Counted from the first letter of the stretch, positions 42,860-51,391 are shown. The stretch is DNA of 64,000 nucleotides from Nocardia salmonicida NBRC 13393 (GCF_001613085.1 NZ_BDBR01000043.1:1-64000), one strand, 5' to 3'. Program-made: numbers and translations. Notes: generated by a model not told the origin, from the letters alone.

Positions 42860-43777
42860 CTACATGGTCAGTTCGGTGTACGTGCGCCCGATACCGTCGG
42901 GGATGGAAATGGTGGCACGCCAACCGAGTTCGCTTGCGGCCACAGTCGAGTCGAGTGCGCCGTGCAACCACTCACCCTCGCGGGCCGGAGCGAATTCAGG
43001 GGAGAGATCAGTACCGGCGGCTGCGTTGACCGCGTCGAGCAGTTCGAGCACGGAAGTGCCTGTACCAGAGCCGATATTGAACACTGCTGTGGTGCCGGTG
43101 TAGCTGCCTGCGGCCACGAACGCGTCGACAATGTCAGCGATGTACAAATAGTCGCGAGTCTGTTTGCCGTCACCGAAAACCGTGGGTGCCTTACCAGCGG
43201 CGGCGAGACCGCAGAAGATCGCGACTACACCTGCCTCACCGTGCGGGTCCTGGCGCGGTCCGAACACATTGCCCAGACGCAGGGCGATGTGGCGGCCGCC
43301 GTACAGCCGGTTGTGCAGAGTCAAGTACTGCTCAGCGCAGTACTTCGAAATCCCATACGGTGCTTGGGTTTGCGGAAGCACCGTTTCCGGCGTCGGCATC
43401 TGCACGCCGTCGCCGTACATCGCGCCGCCGGTGGAAGCCATGATGACGCGGGCGCCGACGGCGGTGGCCGCGGCCACGACGTTGAGGGTGCCGTTGATGT
43501 TGACGAGCGCGTCGCGGTGGGGGTCGGCGACCGAGTACCGGACGCTGATCTGCGCTGCGAGGTGGTAGATCACCTCGGGGCGCGCTTGTTCGATGATCGC
43601 GGTGACCGCGGCGGTATCGACGACGTCGACCGTGTGCAGCGTGACCTGGTCTGGGATGCGTGTTCGGTCGCCGCTGGAGAGGTCGTCGATGACGGTGACG
43701 GTGTGCCCGTCCGCGACCAGCCGATCGAGCAGGTGGGATCCGATGAATCCGGCACCGCCGGTGATGAGTGCGCGCAT
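42860..43777 (-). CDS. NAD-dependent nucleotide-sugar epimerase/dehydratase, 305 aa
   Basis: Extended SDR enzyme of the UDP-glucose 4-epimerase type. MRALITGGAGFIGSHL binds NAD, YGISK near residue 148 is the catalytic Tyr-Lys pair, and a Ser/Thr-rich loop (MASTGGAMYGD) provides the third residue. HLAAQISVRYSVADP and LRLGNVFGPRQDPHGEAGVV are typical of the 4-epimerase group acting on UDP-sugars. It is the last gene of the six-gene operon, 11 bases after the SUMF1-type gene. The exact sugar is unknown. Confidence 0.92.
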   Translation of the reverse strand: MRALITGGAGFIGSHLLDRLVADGHTVTVIDDLSSGDRTRIPDQVTLHTVDVVDTAAVTAIIEQARPEVIYHLAAQISVRYSVADPHRDALVNINGTLNVVAAATAVGARVIMASTGGAMYGDGVQMPTPETVLPQTQAPYGISKYCAEQYLTLHNRLYGGRHIALRLGNVFGPRQDPHGEAGVVAIFCGLAAAGKAPTVFGDGKQTRDYLYIADIVDAFVAAGSYTGTTAVFNIGSGTGTSVLELLDAVNAAAGTDLSPEFAPAREGEWLHGALDSTVAASELGWRATISIPDGIGRTYTELTM

Positions 43778-43788
43778 GGCTGGAGACC

Positions 43789-44694
43789 CTATCTGATGAG
43801 TGAGAGCACGTTGGTGGTGGTTTCGGGTAGGTCACGGGCGCAACGGAATCCGAGGTCTGGTCCGGAGTAGTCGGGGCTGCACGCGATACGTTCGCTGGTG
43901 CGGGTTTGCCATCGGAACGACTTCCAACCGCCGCCGCGCACCGTGATGTGACCGTGGTCGGCGACGGCGTGATAGCTGGGGTCGTAGCGGCGGTGGCGGT
44001 CGTAGAGCAGATACGACGACGCGGTCCATTCGGAGACGTTGCCCGCCATGTCCACCAGCCCGAAAGGGGAACTTCCGTCGGTGAATGCTCCGACTTCGGT
44101 GGTAGCGGGGGCGGGCCCGTGCTCGGCGTAGTGAGTTCGCCACCACGCTTTCCAAGTGGCCAGATCGTGGATCGGTTGGCCTGCCCAGTGTTCGGCGGTA
44201 TTGGCGCGGGCGCTGTCCCAGCTCGGGCCCCACGGCCACGGCCGCCACTGGGGGCCGTGGGCGGCGTACTCCCATTCGGCTTCGCTGGGCAGTCGTTTGC
44301 CTGCCCAGATGGCGTAAGTAGTGGCGTCGGTGTGGTCCAGGTGCACCACCGGGTGGTGTGGTCGGTCGGTGACCGCGTCGAGGTCGGGGCGGGGGTGGCG
44401 CCAGGAGATGCCGTCCATGGTGGTCCAGTAGTCGGGCCCGTAGACCAGGGCGTAGCCGCGTCGCTCGGCGGCGCTCACATGCCCGGTCATCGTCACGAAT
44501 TCCGCGAACATGCTGTTGGTGACCGGTGTCCGGTCGATCTCGAACGCGGGCAGTGTGATGGTGTGCTGCGGTGTTTCGTCCTCGAACCAGGTCCGAGGGT
44601 AGTGCTGGGAGGCGGCGACGGTGTCCAGGTGCGATTCGGGTGACCCGACCGCCACCTGGGCGGCCGGGATCGCGATCATCTCGGGCACGTTCAC
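43789..44694 (-). CDS. SUMF1/FGE-fold protein lacking the catalytic cysteines, 301 aa
   Basis: The FGE-sulfatase fold is clear: MIAIPAAQVAVGS, FEIDRTPVTNSMFAEFV, DATTYAIWAGKRLPSEAEWEYAA, SPFGLVDMAGNVSEW and VRGGGWKSFRWQTRTSERIA, then LGFRCA. In formylglycine-generating enzyme two Cys lie just after the RGGS segment; here that stretch has none, so formylglycine formation is unlikely. There is no DinB domain, so it is not a standard EgtB. PvdO-like or another oxidative role is possible. GTG 44694 overlaps the MoaD-like stop (GTGA); an ATG six codons later is an alternative start. Confidence 0.88.
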   Translation of the reverse strand: MNVPEMIAIPAAQVAVGSPESHLDTVAASQHYPRTWFEDETPQHTITLPAFEIDRTPVTNSMFAEFVTMTGHVSAAERRGYALVYGPDYWTTMDGISWRHPRPDLDAVTDRPHHPVVHLDHTDATTYAIWAGKRLPSEAEWEYAAHGPQWRPWPWGPSWDSARANTAEHWAGQPIHDLATWKAWWRTHYAEHGPAPATTEVGAFTDGSSPFGLVDMAGNVSEWTASSYLLYDRHRRYDPSYHAVADHGHITVRGGGWKSFRWQTRTSERIACSPDYSGPDLGFRCARDLPETTTNVLSLIR

Positions 44695-44960
44695 CCGCCC
44701 ACCAACGCCGGGATGATCTGGAGCTCGTGATCTCCGGCAGGAATCGGGGTGTCGAGGTCCAGGATGTGAGTGTTGTTGAGGCACACGATTGTCCACGGTG
44801 CGAGTCGCTCACCGTCGAAGATGCGTTCACCGAATATCGGGTGCTGACCCACCAGCCAGGTCAGGGCTTGCCCGATGGTGGTGGCCTGGGTGCTCAGTTC
44901 GGACAGGTCTGCTCCGACCAGTGTGGGCCAGCTCGGTGGCAAGACGAATCGGACGGTCAT
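44691..44960 (-). CDS. MoaD/ThiS-like ubiquitin-fold sulfur carrier, 89 aa
   Basis: Small beta-grasp protein: MTVRFVLPPSW at the start, IGQALTWLVGQHP, WTIVCLNNTHILDLDTPIPAGDHELQIIPALV, then the terminal Gly-Gly. The free GG end is what an E1-like enzyme adenylates and thiocarboxylates in MoaD, ThiS, CysO and antibiotic sulfur carriers. No E1-like activator or sulfurtransferase lies in the operon, so a chromosomal one would have to serve it. ATG 44960 overlaps the stop of the decarboxylase-like gene (ATGA), and its own stop overlaps the SUMF1 gene (GTGA), so it is tightly stoichiometric with both. Confidence 0.88.
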   Translation of the reverse strand: MTVRFVLPPSWPTLVGADLSELSTQATTIGQALTWLVGQHPIFGERIFDGERLAPWTIVCLNNTHILDLDTPIPAGDHELQIIPALVGG

Positions 44961-45910
44961 GACGGCACCGCCACGGTGCGCATCCACGCCAGCGTCGCGG
45001 CGACGCCGACGTCCAACGGGGTTTCGGGTTGCCAGTCCAGAAGTTTGCGGGCACGGGTGGTGTCTGGTCGGCGCACCGTGACCACGTCGCTGCGACCCGC
45101 GACGATATCGAGGGAGCCTGAGCCGGCCTGGTCGATGATCAGCTGGGCGAGATCGCGGATCGTGATCTCGTGTTCGGAGCCGAGGTTGATCGGCCCGAAT
45201 TCGGTGCTGTCGAGCATCGCGAGCAGCCCGGTCACGAAATCACCGACCCAGACCAGGGATCGGGTTTGGGTGCCGCCTCCCTGGAGTTGGAGCGTCTCAC
45301 CGGCCAGGGCCGCGGCGCAGAACGCAGCGACCACCCGGCCGTCGTCGGGCCACATGAATGGTCCGTAGACATTGAACGGGCGCACGATCCCGACATCAGC
45401 GCCCATCCGGTGGTAGGCCGCGGCGGCGGCTTCGGTGGCGCGTTTGCCTTCGGTGTAGGCCGAGTGTGCTCCGATCGGGTCTGCGTTGCCCCGGTAGTCC
45501 TCGGTCTGCGGATGGACCAACGGGTCACCGTAGATCTCCGAGGACGAGGCCACGATGGCTCGGATCCCGGCGCGGTGCGCGCATTCGAGGACGTTCATCG
45601 TCCCGACGGTGGCGGTGCGCAGGGTTGCCAGTGGCATCGCGGTGTTCGCCTTGGGCGAGGCCGGGCAGGCAAGATGGACGAGGTGGGTTGCCCCGGTGAT
45701 CGCGGCGAAGCTGACCGGTGCGTTGACATCACTGACGCGCAGGCTGAATCGGGGGTTTTCCAGCAGGTCGGTGACGTTGTCCCTGCGGCCGGTCGAAAGG
45801 TTGTCGATCGCGGTGACCTGGTCACCACGGTCGAGCAGGGCGCGGCACAGATGAGAACCGATGAACCCGGCGCCGCCGGTGACGATGACGTGAGATGCGT
45901 TGGTGGACAA
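44957..45910 (-). CDS. UDP-glucuronate decarboxylase-like NAD-dependent SDR, 317 aa
   Basis: Extended SDR with VTGGAGFIGSHLCRAL, HLACPASPKANTAMP, SSSEIYGDPLVHPQTEDY, a Tyr-Lys pair in YTEGKRATE, FNVYGPFMWPDDGRVVAAF and QGGGTQTRSLVWVGD. These segments closely track UXS-type enzymes that convert UDP-glucuronate to UDP-xylose or related sugars. That suits a product of the upstream 6-dehydrogenase. In place of the usual YxxxK context the residue run is AYTEGK, as in UXS. It is coupled to the MoaD-like gene. Substrate and product are inferred from the family. Confidence 0.9.
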   Translation of the reverse strand: MSTNASHVIVTGGAGFIGSHLCRALLDRGDQVTAIDNLSTGRRDNVTDLLENPRFSLRVSDVNAPVSFAAITGATHLVHLACPASPKANTAMPLATLRTATVGTMNVLECAHRAGIRAIVASSSEIYGDPLVHPQTEDYRGNADPIGAHSAYTEGKRATEAAAAAYHRMGADVGIVRPFNVYGPFMWPDDGRVVAAFCAAALAGETLQLQGGGTQTRSLVWVGDFVTGLLAMLDSTEFGPINLGSEHEITIRDLAQLIIDQAGSGSLDIVAGRSDVVTVRRPDTTRARKLLDWQPETPLDVGVAATLAWMRTVAVPS

Positions 45911-45959
45911 TGAATCCTCCTGAATCGGGTGGAACTGCGGATGTCGGAATCGGTGTGGT

Positions 45960-47219
45960 TCAGAGGTGTTCGATGTTCGGTGCGGTCGGGAGCGCCCCGC
46001 ACGCGTCGAACACGTAGTTGGCGGTACTGATCAGCTTCAGGTCCAGGCCGGTATGCCCGACCAGGACCGCGACCCCGGACGCGGTGTTCACGATGTCGGC
46101 GGTGACACGGGGCAGCACCTGGAGTCCCTCGGGGATGGTCGGGTCCACGATCACGACCTCGGCGCCGTAGCGGCGCAGCGCCCGGATCACTTCGAGGGCG
46201 CACGATTCGCGCAGATCCGCGACATCACGCTTGTAGGTGACCCCGACGGCGACGATCCGGGCGGACTCGATCGCGACACCACGGCGATCCAGGCCACTCA
46301 CGATGCGATCCGCGACGTAGGTCGGCATCGAGTCGTTGATCCGGGAGGCAGTTTCGATCAGCACCGCTGGAGTCCCGGAAAGGGTGCGGATCTGCCAGCT
46401 CAGATATCGGGTGTCCACCGGCAGGCAGTGCCCACCGGCGCCGACACCGGGATGAAAGCGCATGAACCCAAAGGGTTTGGTCTCGGCCAAGGCCAATGCC
46501 TGGCGTACATCGGCACCCAACGCCCGCGCATGCTGGGCGAGCTCGTTGACCAGCGACACGTTGACCAACCGGAAGACGTTCTCGAAGAGCTTGGCCAGCT
46601 CCGCAGTCCGGATATCTGGTGCTACAACGACTTCGGCAACCAGTGCGCGCCAGAACTCGGCGATCACGGTTGTGGAGGCGTCGTCGATGCCGGCGACGAT
46701 CTTCGGGACGGCGCGCAGTCCTGCCAAGCCCATGCCGGGGTCGATCCGCTCGGGTGAGTACCCCAGGTGGAAATCGACCCCTGCTCGCAGCCCTGAGCAC
46801 TCCAGGATCGGCTGCACGATGTCTTGTGTGGTGCCTGGGTAGGTGGATGACTCGAGCACCACCGTGCATCCCGGTTCAAGATGGGCCGCAACATGTTTGG
46901 CTGCCGCCTCGACCAGCGTCAAGTCCGGGTCGCCATCGCGATCGAGGGGGGTCGGCACGGTGATCAGCACGATGTCGAATCCGGCCAACGCGTTCGGGTC
47001 CGCGGTGGGAAGCAGCCGACCCGACCCGAGCGCGTCGGCCAGGTCAGAGTCGGTGACATCGACGATGTAGGACTTCCCGGCCTGGAGTTGCATGATGCGG
47101 TCCGGGTCGGTGTCGATGGCAACGACGTCATGTCCGGCGGCGACGGCGAGTAGTGCCACCGGCACACCGACATACCCGCAGCCCAGCACAGCGACCCGCC
47201 TTGGTACGAGTGGTTTCAT
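45960..47219 (-). CDS. UDP-sugar 6-dehydrogenase (UDP-GlcNAc/ManNAc type), 419 aa
   Basis: Four-electron oxidation of a UDP-hexose or UDP-HexNAc to the uronate. Visible motifs are VAVLGCGYVGVPVALLA (NAD site), TVPTPLDRDGDPDL, LESSTYPGTT, YSPERIDPGM, and the active-site Cys in GAGGHCLPVDTRYL near residue 260. The pattern SPERIDPG and the length (about 420-440 aa) place it with the WbpA/WecC group of HexNAc dehydrogenases more than with UDP-glucose dehydrogenase. ATG 47219 is chosen over codons further upstream that overlap the PIG-L gene. It is separated from that gene by 1 base. Confidence 0.92.
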   Translation of the reverse strand: MKPLVPRRVAVLGCGYVGVPVALLAVAAGHDVVAIDTDPDRIMQLQAGKSYIVDVTDSDLADALGSGRLLPTADPNALAGFDIVLITVPTPLDRDGDPDLTLVEAAAKHVAAHLEPGCTVVLESSTYPGTTQDIVQPILECSGLRAGVDFHLGYSPERIDPGMGLAGLRAVPKIVAGIDDASTTVIAEFWRALVAEVVVAPDIRTAELAKLFENVFRLVNVSLVNELAQHARALGADVRQALALAETKPFGFMRFHPGVGAGGHCLPVDTRYLSWQIRTLSGTPAVLIETASRINDSMPTYVADRIVSGLDRRGVAIESARIVAVGVTYKRDVADLRESCALEVIRALRRYGAEVVIVDPTIPEGLQVLPRVTADIVNTASGVAVLVGHTGLDLKLISTANYVFDACGALPTAPNIEHL

Positions 47220-47220
47220 G

Positions 47221-48114
47221 TCACGACCTCCACCGCAAGCAGGCAAACGCCTCGGCATAGGAGAACCCGCTCTGCGCACCTCGCACGGCGGCCAGCCCCC
47301 GCAACGCGTCTTCGGAGCGGGTATGGGGATGCTCACGCCACTGGCTGCCGTGCAACTTCAACGCGGCGATCTTGCGATCGAGATCATCGGCGGTCAGTTC
47401 GACGAAGAAGTTGCGCGAGGCCGCAGCCACCGTGGCGCCGCTCCAACCATCGGCGGGCTCTTCGTAGGCCAGCACCAGCGGTGGCTGCCAGCGACTCGCG
47501 TCCGGGCCTGGGCGTAGCGCGGTCAGCGTCGCCCGCGCGATCGCGGCGTGATCCTGGTTGTAGCTGGTGATCTCGGGTGAGAGGACCACTGTTGGGCGCA
47601 GCACCGACAACGCCATTTGGTGGGTGGGTCGCCCTTCGAGCAGGTCGACTATCTCCGTTTGTGCCATGGTGTCCAGTCGCAGCGTCGCGCCTTGGCCGAC
47701 CAGACCTGGTTGCCAGGCGTCGAGGGGGAAGAACTCCGCGACCCGCGTGATCTCGGCCAACCGTTGCGCGGTACTCGAATGTCCCGCTTTCGAGTATTCG
47801 ATCAGATCGTCGACCACCGCATACAGCACATGAACCTGTCCGCCCTCACGTTTGATCCGGCTGATCAGCCCACCGCAGCCGATGACCTCGTCGTCGGGAT
47901 GGGGTGCGATCACCAATGCTCGCTGGGCTCCCCAATCGATCCGCACAGCGTTCACCGCGAGGACGGCTTCATCGGCACCACACACAGCGAGGTCATAATC
48001 GGCTCCTGGGATCGATGGCTGGTCGCCGTGTGAACGTGGCGACTTCCTCAACCGTGACTGCGCGCGGAACCCGTGGGAATGACCGATCGCGCATACGGTA
48101 TGCATCGTCCGCAT
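47221..48114 (-). CDS. PIG-L/LmbE-family deacetylase, up to 297 aa
   Basis: Zinc-dependent N-deacetylase. IAPHPDDEVIGCGGLISR at about residues 69-86 is the family signature (His-Asp-Asp metal site), and NQDHAAIARATL supplies the second His. Relatives deacetylate GlcNAc-inositol (MshB), mycothiol conjugates or antibiotic sugars, fitting a pathway on HexNAc-type nucleotide sugars. It is the first gene of the minus-strand operon. The ATG at 48114 gives about 65 residues before the motif that look poorly conserved; GTG 47985 would give a 254-residue protein closer to family length. A palindrome at 48091-48103 lies inside the first choice. Confidence 0.85.
   Translation of the reverse strand: MRTMHTVCAIGHSHGFRAQSRLRKSPRSHGDQPSIPGADYDLAVCGADEAVLAVNAVRIDWGAQRALVIAPHPDDEVIGCGGLISRIKREGGQVHVLYAVVDDLIEYSKAGHSSTAQRLAEITRVAEFFPLDAWQPGLVGQGATLRLDTMAQTEIVDLLEGRPTHQMALSVLRPTVVLSPEITSYNQDHAAIARATLTALRPGPDASRWQPPLVLAYEEPADGWSGATVAAASRNFFVELTADDLDRKIAALKLHGSQWREHPHTRSEDALRGLAAVRGAQSGFSYAEAFACLRWRS
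48091..48103. promoter_or_regulatory. Candidate operator GCATAC-g-GTATGC
   Basis: Perfect 6-base arms with a 1-base centre, and a further half-site GCATAC at 48111-48116. It lies near the divergent promoters of the PIG-L operon and the XRE-TPR regulator. It falls inside the longest PIG-L reading frame, which favours the later start for that gene. Confidence 0.35.
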
Positions 48115-48189
48115 ACCGCCAGCGCCAGTGGGCGAGCGCCGATAAACTTCCCCTGATCGGGCTCATCGACAACCATCAGGTAGGACCGC

Positions 48190-49539
48190 ATGGACACCGC
48201 GTCGACCGGGCAGCACCGTATCGGTGCGGGACGTGGCGCTCCGGATTCTGACCAGTGCCCCTTGGTGGCACCTGGATTCTGGGATGCCGTACCCATCCGG
48301 GCCGCGCTGAGCAACCGGCACATGGGGAAGGTGATCGCCGCCTATCGCGCTCATCCGGCCCACCCTCGCCCGATATCGCAGGCTCAGATGGGACGTTGGG
48401 TCGGGATCACCCAAGGTCAGCTCAGCCGCATCGAGAACGGCCCACCGATCAAGTATCTGGACAGGCTTGTCCAGTGGGCAACCCTGCTCACAATCCCGGC
48501 GGATCTGCTCTGGTTCCAGTTGCCTGGTCAGGCCCCTCGCGCAGTACCAGCGGCTATCCCGGCGACGGCACCTGCGGCAGGGCCGTTCCGGCTGGTACGT
48601 ATCACCGACGCGTCCGGTGACGAGGATCCCGACCTCGCCGCCGTGCGCGCGTTCCGCTCCGCCGACCAGTCATTGGGCGGTGGACACCTCTACACCGCGG
48701 TCATCGACTACCTGCACACCGATATCGCGCCCCGACTGTTCGGGGGAGACCAGCGAGGCGACGCCCGCTCGTTGTTCACCGCCGCCGCCGGCCTCACCGA
48801 AATGGCCGGGTGGATGGCTCATGATGCCGGACACGACCGCCAAGCCGACCAGCACTTCCGCCGCGCCCTGGACCTCGCAGTCGTCGGCCGAGACCACCAT
48901 CTCCACGTCCACGTCCTGGCCAGCCTCAGCCACCTGTCCCTGCATCGACGCAAACCCGACGCAGCCCTGGGCTATGCCCACGACGCCGAGATGGCACTGT
49001 CGCGGGCTGGCCGCAATCCCGAACTCACCGCCCGCATCTATGCCCTGCAAGCCCGTGCACACGCCGCTCAACACCAACCCGGACACGCCCACCGTCTACT
49101 CGATCAGGCCGCTCGCACTCTCGAGGCCCCCGCCGAACCGGTCGCCTCACCGTGGGCAAGTCACTTCGACCAAGCTTCACTGGCCAGCGACGCCGCCCGA
49201 TGTCTGCGCACCGTCGGCGACCTGCCCGCCGCGGCCCGAAATGCCCACCGCATCATCGGCCTACGCCCTGTTGGTACCCGCTCACACGCCTTCGCGCAGC
49301 TGAGTCTTGCAGCGATCCTCACCGCTCAAGGCCACCCTGATCACGCGTGCGTCGTCGCGACGAAAGTCCTCGACAGCATCTCCACCATGAACTCCCACCA
49401 GCTCACACTCCAACTCCACGGCCTTGACCACCAACTGCGGCCCTACCTCACCAACCGCATGGTGGGACAATTCGTAGACCGACTCACCGCGGTGATCCAC
49501 GAAAGGGCCTCGATGCATCGAACGGCGGCGATCACATGA
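48190..49539 (+). CDS. XRE-family HTH regulator with TPR-like C-terminus, 449 aa
   Basis: The HTH at about residues 45-105 (IAAYRAHPAHPRPISQAQM, GITQGQLSRIENG, ATLLTIPADLLWFQL) is near-collinear with the regulator at 27095-28501 (IAHILGIPEELLWF), although it lacks that protein's zinc ribbon. The remaining 340 residues are Ala-rich tandem helices (AAAGLTEMAGWMAHDAGHDRQA, HVHVLASLSHLSLHRRK). The start follows AGGTAGGA. It is divergent from the sugar operon by 75 bases and overlaps the Nudix gene downstream (ATGA), so it probably controls both. The ligand may be a nucleotide-sugar intermediate (inference). Confidence 0.9.
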   Translation: MDTASTGQHRIGAGRGAPDSDQCPLVAPGFWDAVPIRAALSNRHMGKVIAAYRAHPAHPRPISQAQMGRWVGITQGQLSRIENGPPIKYLDRLVQWATLLTIPADLLWFQLPGQAPRAVPAAIPATAPAAGPFRLVRITDASGDEDPDLAAVRAFRSADQSLGGGHLYTAVIDYLHTDIAPRLFGGDQRGDARSLFTAAAGLTEMAGWMAHDAGHDRQADQHFRRALDLAVVGRDHHLHVHVLASLSHLSLHRRKPDAALGYAHDAEMALSRAGRNPELTARIYALQARAHAAQHQPGHAHRLLDQAARTLEAPAEPVASPWASHFDQASLASDAARCLRTVGDLPAAARNAHRIIGLRPVGTRSHAFAQLSLAAILTAQGHPDHACVVATKVLDSISTMNSHQLTLQLHGLDHQLRPYLTNRMVGQFVDRLTAVIHERASMHRTAAIT

Positions 49540-50072
49540 ACCGCGCCGACCCGCTCTACCAGCGCGATCCCGATGCCTGGCGCGCTCACCTCGCCGAAGG
49601 CAATGCCAAACAACCACGCAAGCGAGTCGGTGCCGATGCCCTCATCCACGACTCCGACGGTCGAATCCTGCTGGTCAACCCCAACTACAAGCCGGACTGG
49701 GACCTTCCTGGCGGGATGTCGGACGCCAACGAACCACCCGATGCCACCGTGCGGCGCGAGCTCGCCGAAGAACTCGGCCTGGATCGTTCCGCCACACCAC
49801 TGTCGTTGCTTTGCATCGACTGGGTAGCACCCCACGGCCCATGGGACGACTCCCTCATGCTCATCTTCGACGCTGGAACTCTCAGTCCCGCAACAATTTC
49901 GACGCTTCACATCGCCGACGGCGAACTCGAGGACTTCGGCTTCTTCACACCAGACCAAGCCCGCCAACGTCTTCGCCCCTACATTTGGCAGCGGCTCCAG
50001 GCTGCACTGCACGCCCGCACCACCGGACACACCGCCTACCTTCACGACGGCAATTCCACATCTGGTCGGTGA
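49536..50072 (+). CDS. Nudix hydrolase, 178 aa
   Basis: Complete Nudix box at about residues 62-85: GGMSDANEPPDATVRRELAEELGL, with RELAEE metal ligands. An N-terminal segment (RRVGADALIHDSDGRILLVNPNYKPDWDLP) is the typical strand pair before the box. It is translationally coupled to the XRE-TPR regulator. The substrate is unknown, but a nucleotide-sugar or a damaged nucleotide related to the divergent operon is a reasonable guess. The C-terminal 20 residues are His/Ser-rich and probably flexible. Confidence 0.92.
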   Translation: MNRADPLYQRDPDAWRAHLAEGNAKQPRKRVGADALIHDSDGRILLVNPNYKPDWDLPGGMSDANEPPDATVRRELAEELGLDRSATPLSLLCIDWVAPHGPWDDSLMLIFDAGTLSPATISTLHIADGELEDFGFFTPDQARQRLRPYIWQRLQAALHARTTGHTAYLHDGNSTSGR

Positions 50073-50791
50073 ACAGGGCACCGTAGAAGGCTTGTGGCCG
50101 GGGTGACCGCGCTGCCGGGTCCGCGCGATACAGTTGTGCGCTCGCGACCTGGAAACTACGGGCTCAGCCATCCCTGATCTGCGCGCCACGCCGCTGTCTG
50201 CACGGCGCGGGGACTAGCCAATCCGGTGTACGGCCAGCCCCTCCACAGTGCGGCCCATCAGCGATTCCACACGAGCACTGGGGTCTCACACTCACGGGCG
50301 GTCTATGCCGGTTCGCCATCGCGGACAGGCCCGTTGCGCTGCACTGTCTTTTAGCGGCATTTTCAACAGCATCGCGGAATCACCAAGATGGGCAGTGCGA
50401 GAACTTGCTGGTTAGGATGAAGTGCGGGTCGGCAACCTTATTCCCCCCCAAGGATTGTCACCCGAATCAGCGGCATGCCGCGCCCTCGCGGGTCGGTCGG
50501 CGCCGTTGATATCGATGCCGTCGGGCTCACTCCCCCCTTCGCCCGGCGGCATCGGTCACTTCGGCGTCCGATGGCATCGCCGATGGGTGCACTCCCCTCC
50601 GAAGCCGATCCGCAGAAGGCGACGAGCTCGACTGCGGGTGCTGTCAATGCCCTCGCGCCCGCCGACTGCGATCATCGCATCGGCGCCGACATGCGACGCC
50701 CGCCTAGCCGCGGCCGAGCCTGCTAGACCGCAACACTCCGGGCTTCATCGACCGGAGTGCTGCCGTCGGCGTTCGCCGACCTAGTCCAGCA
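50073..50791. other. Non-coding gap of about 720 bases
   Basis: No gene that I can support. Short frames here have biased composition (for example the plus-strand one at 50422-50784 is Arg/Pro/Ser-rich throughout). No strong hairpin, tRNA or mobile element was recognised. It may contain the remains of a lost gene, but no protein family is recognisable. Confidence 0.5.
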
Positions 50792-50904
50792 TGTACTGAC
50801 CCCCCTCCACGCCAGTACACATACGGACCGAGTGGCGTGTACTGATGTACACGAAGCGACTGTGTCATGCACGCTGGTACATGTCAATGGCCGTCTATTG
50901 TACT
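50792..50904. promoter_or_regulatory. Array of TGTACT/AGTACA sites upstream of the XRE gene
   Basis: TGTACT or its complement AGTACA occurs at 50792-50797, 50814-50819, 50838-50843 and 50899-50904, plus TGTACA at 50846-50851 and GTACAT near 50877. They form inverted pairs: TGTACTG/CAGTACA with a 14-base spacer (50792-50819) and GTGTAC/GTACAC with a 4-base spacer (50837-50852). A further GGCCGT/ACGGCC pair flanks the last site (50889-50919). This density just before the regulator start strongly suggests cooperative operator binding and autoregulation. Confidence 0.7.
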
Positions 50905-50941
50905 GTGGTGTAAACGGCCGTATTTCGCAGGAGGGGGAACA

Positions 50942-51391
50942 GTGGACGGGCGACAGCACGAAAACCCCGAGAGCCCAACCGATTTGGCCGCGAAGATCAA
51001 TCGGTTGTTCGAGGTGATGCGCAAGCCCTCGGTGCCGCCGCTGTCCAATGCCGCTGCCGCGGCTGCGATCACGGAGGCGACCGGGGTGTCGATCAGCCCC
51101 GCGTATCTGTGGCAACTTCGGTCGGGGATGAAGTCCAATCCGACGGTGCAGCATCTGCGCGCGATCGCGCAGTTCTTCGGAGTGTCCGCGTCGTATCTGC
51201 TCGATGCCGAGTCCGACGAGTCGACCGAGGCTCAGCTGAATTTGCTGCAAGCGATGAAAGATTCCGGTGTACGCGGCCTGGCGTTGCGGGCATCGGGTCT
51301 CACGCCTCGCACGTTGGACAGCATCGCCGCTATCGTTGATCGTGCGCGCGAGATCGAGAATCTGCCTCCGATCGAGTCGCAGGATCGCTGA
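50942..51391 (+). CDS. XRE-family HTH regulator (EspR-like), 149 aa
   Basis: Residues about 14-80 form an HTH with DLAAKINRLFEVM, NAAAAAAITEATGVSISPAYLWQLRSGMKSNPTV and LRAIAQFFGVSASYLLDAE. This is similar to mycobacterial EspR/Rv3849, including its LRSG-----P recognition-helix context. The C-terminal half (LLQAMKDSGVRGLALRASG) is a probable dimerisation region. GTG 50942 follows GGAGGGGG. It is preceded by the TGTACT array and heads an operon with ImmA/IrrE peptidase, MAB_1171c-type membrane protein and P450 genes. It may be cleaved or inactivated by the peptidase, as in other XRE-ImmA pairs (inference). Confidence 0.9.
   Translation: MDGRQHENPESPTDLAAKINRLFEVMRKPSVPPLSNAAAAAAITEATGVSISPAYLWQLRSGMKSNPTVQHLRAIAQFFGVSASYLLDAESDESTEAQLNLLQAMKDSGVRGLALRASGLTPRTLDSIAAIVDRAREIENLPPIESQDR

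Noticed and set aside
43789..44694. Formylglycine-generating enzyme (sulfatase activator)
   Set aside because: The catalytic cysteines are absent and no sulfatase is encoded nearby.
50422..50784. Plus-strand frame of 120 codons
   Set aside because: Biased Arg/Pro/Ser composition and no start signal; treated as non-coding.
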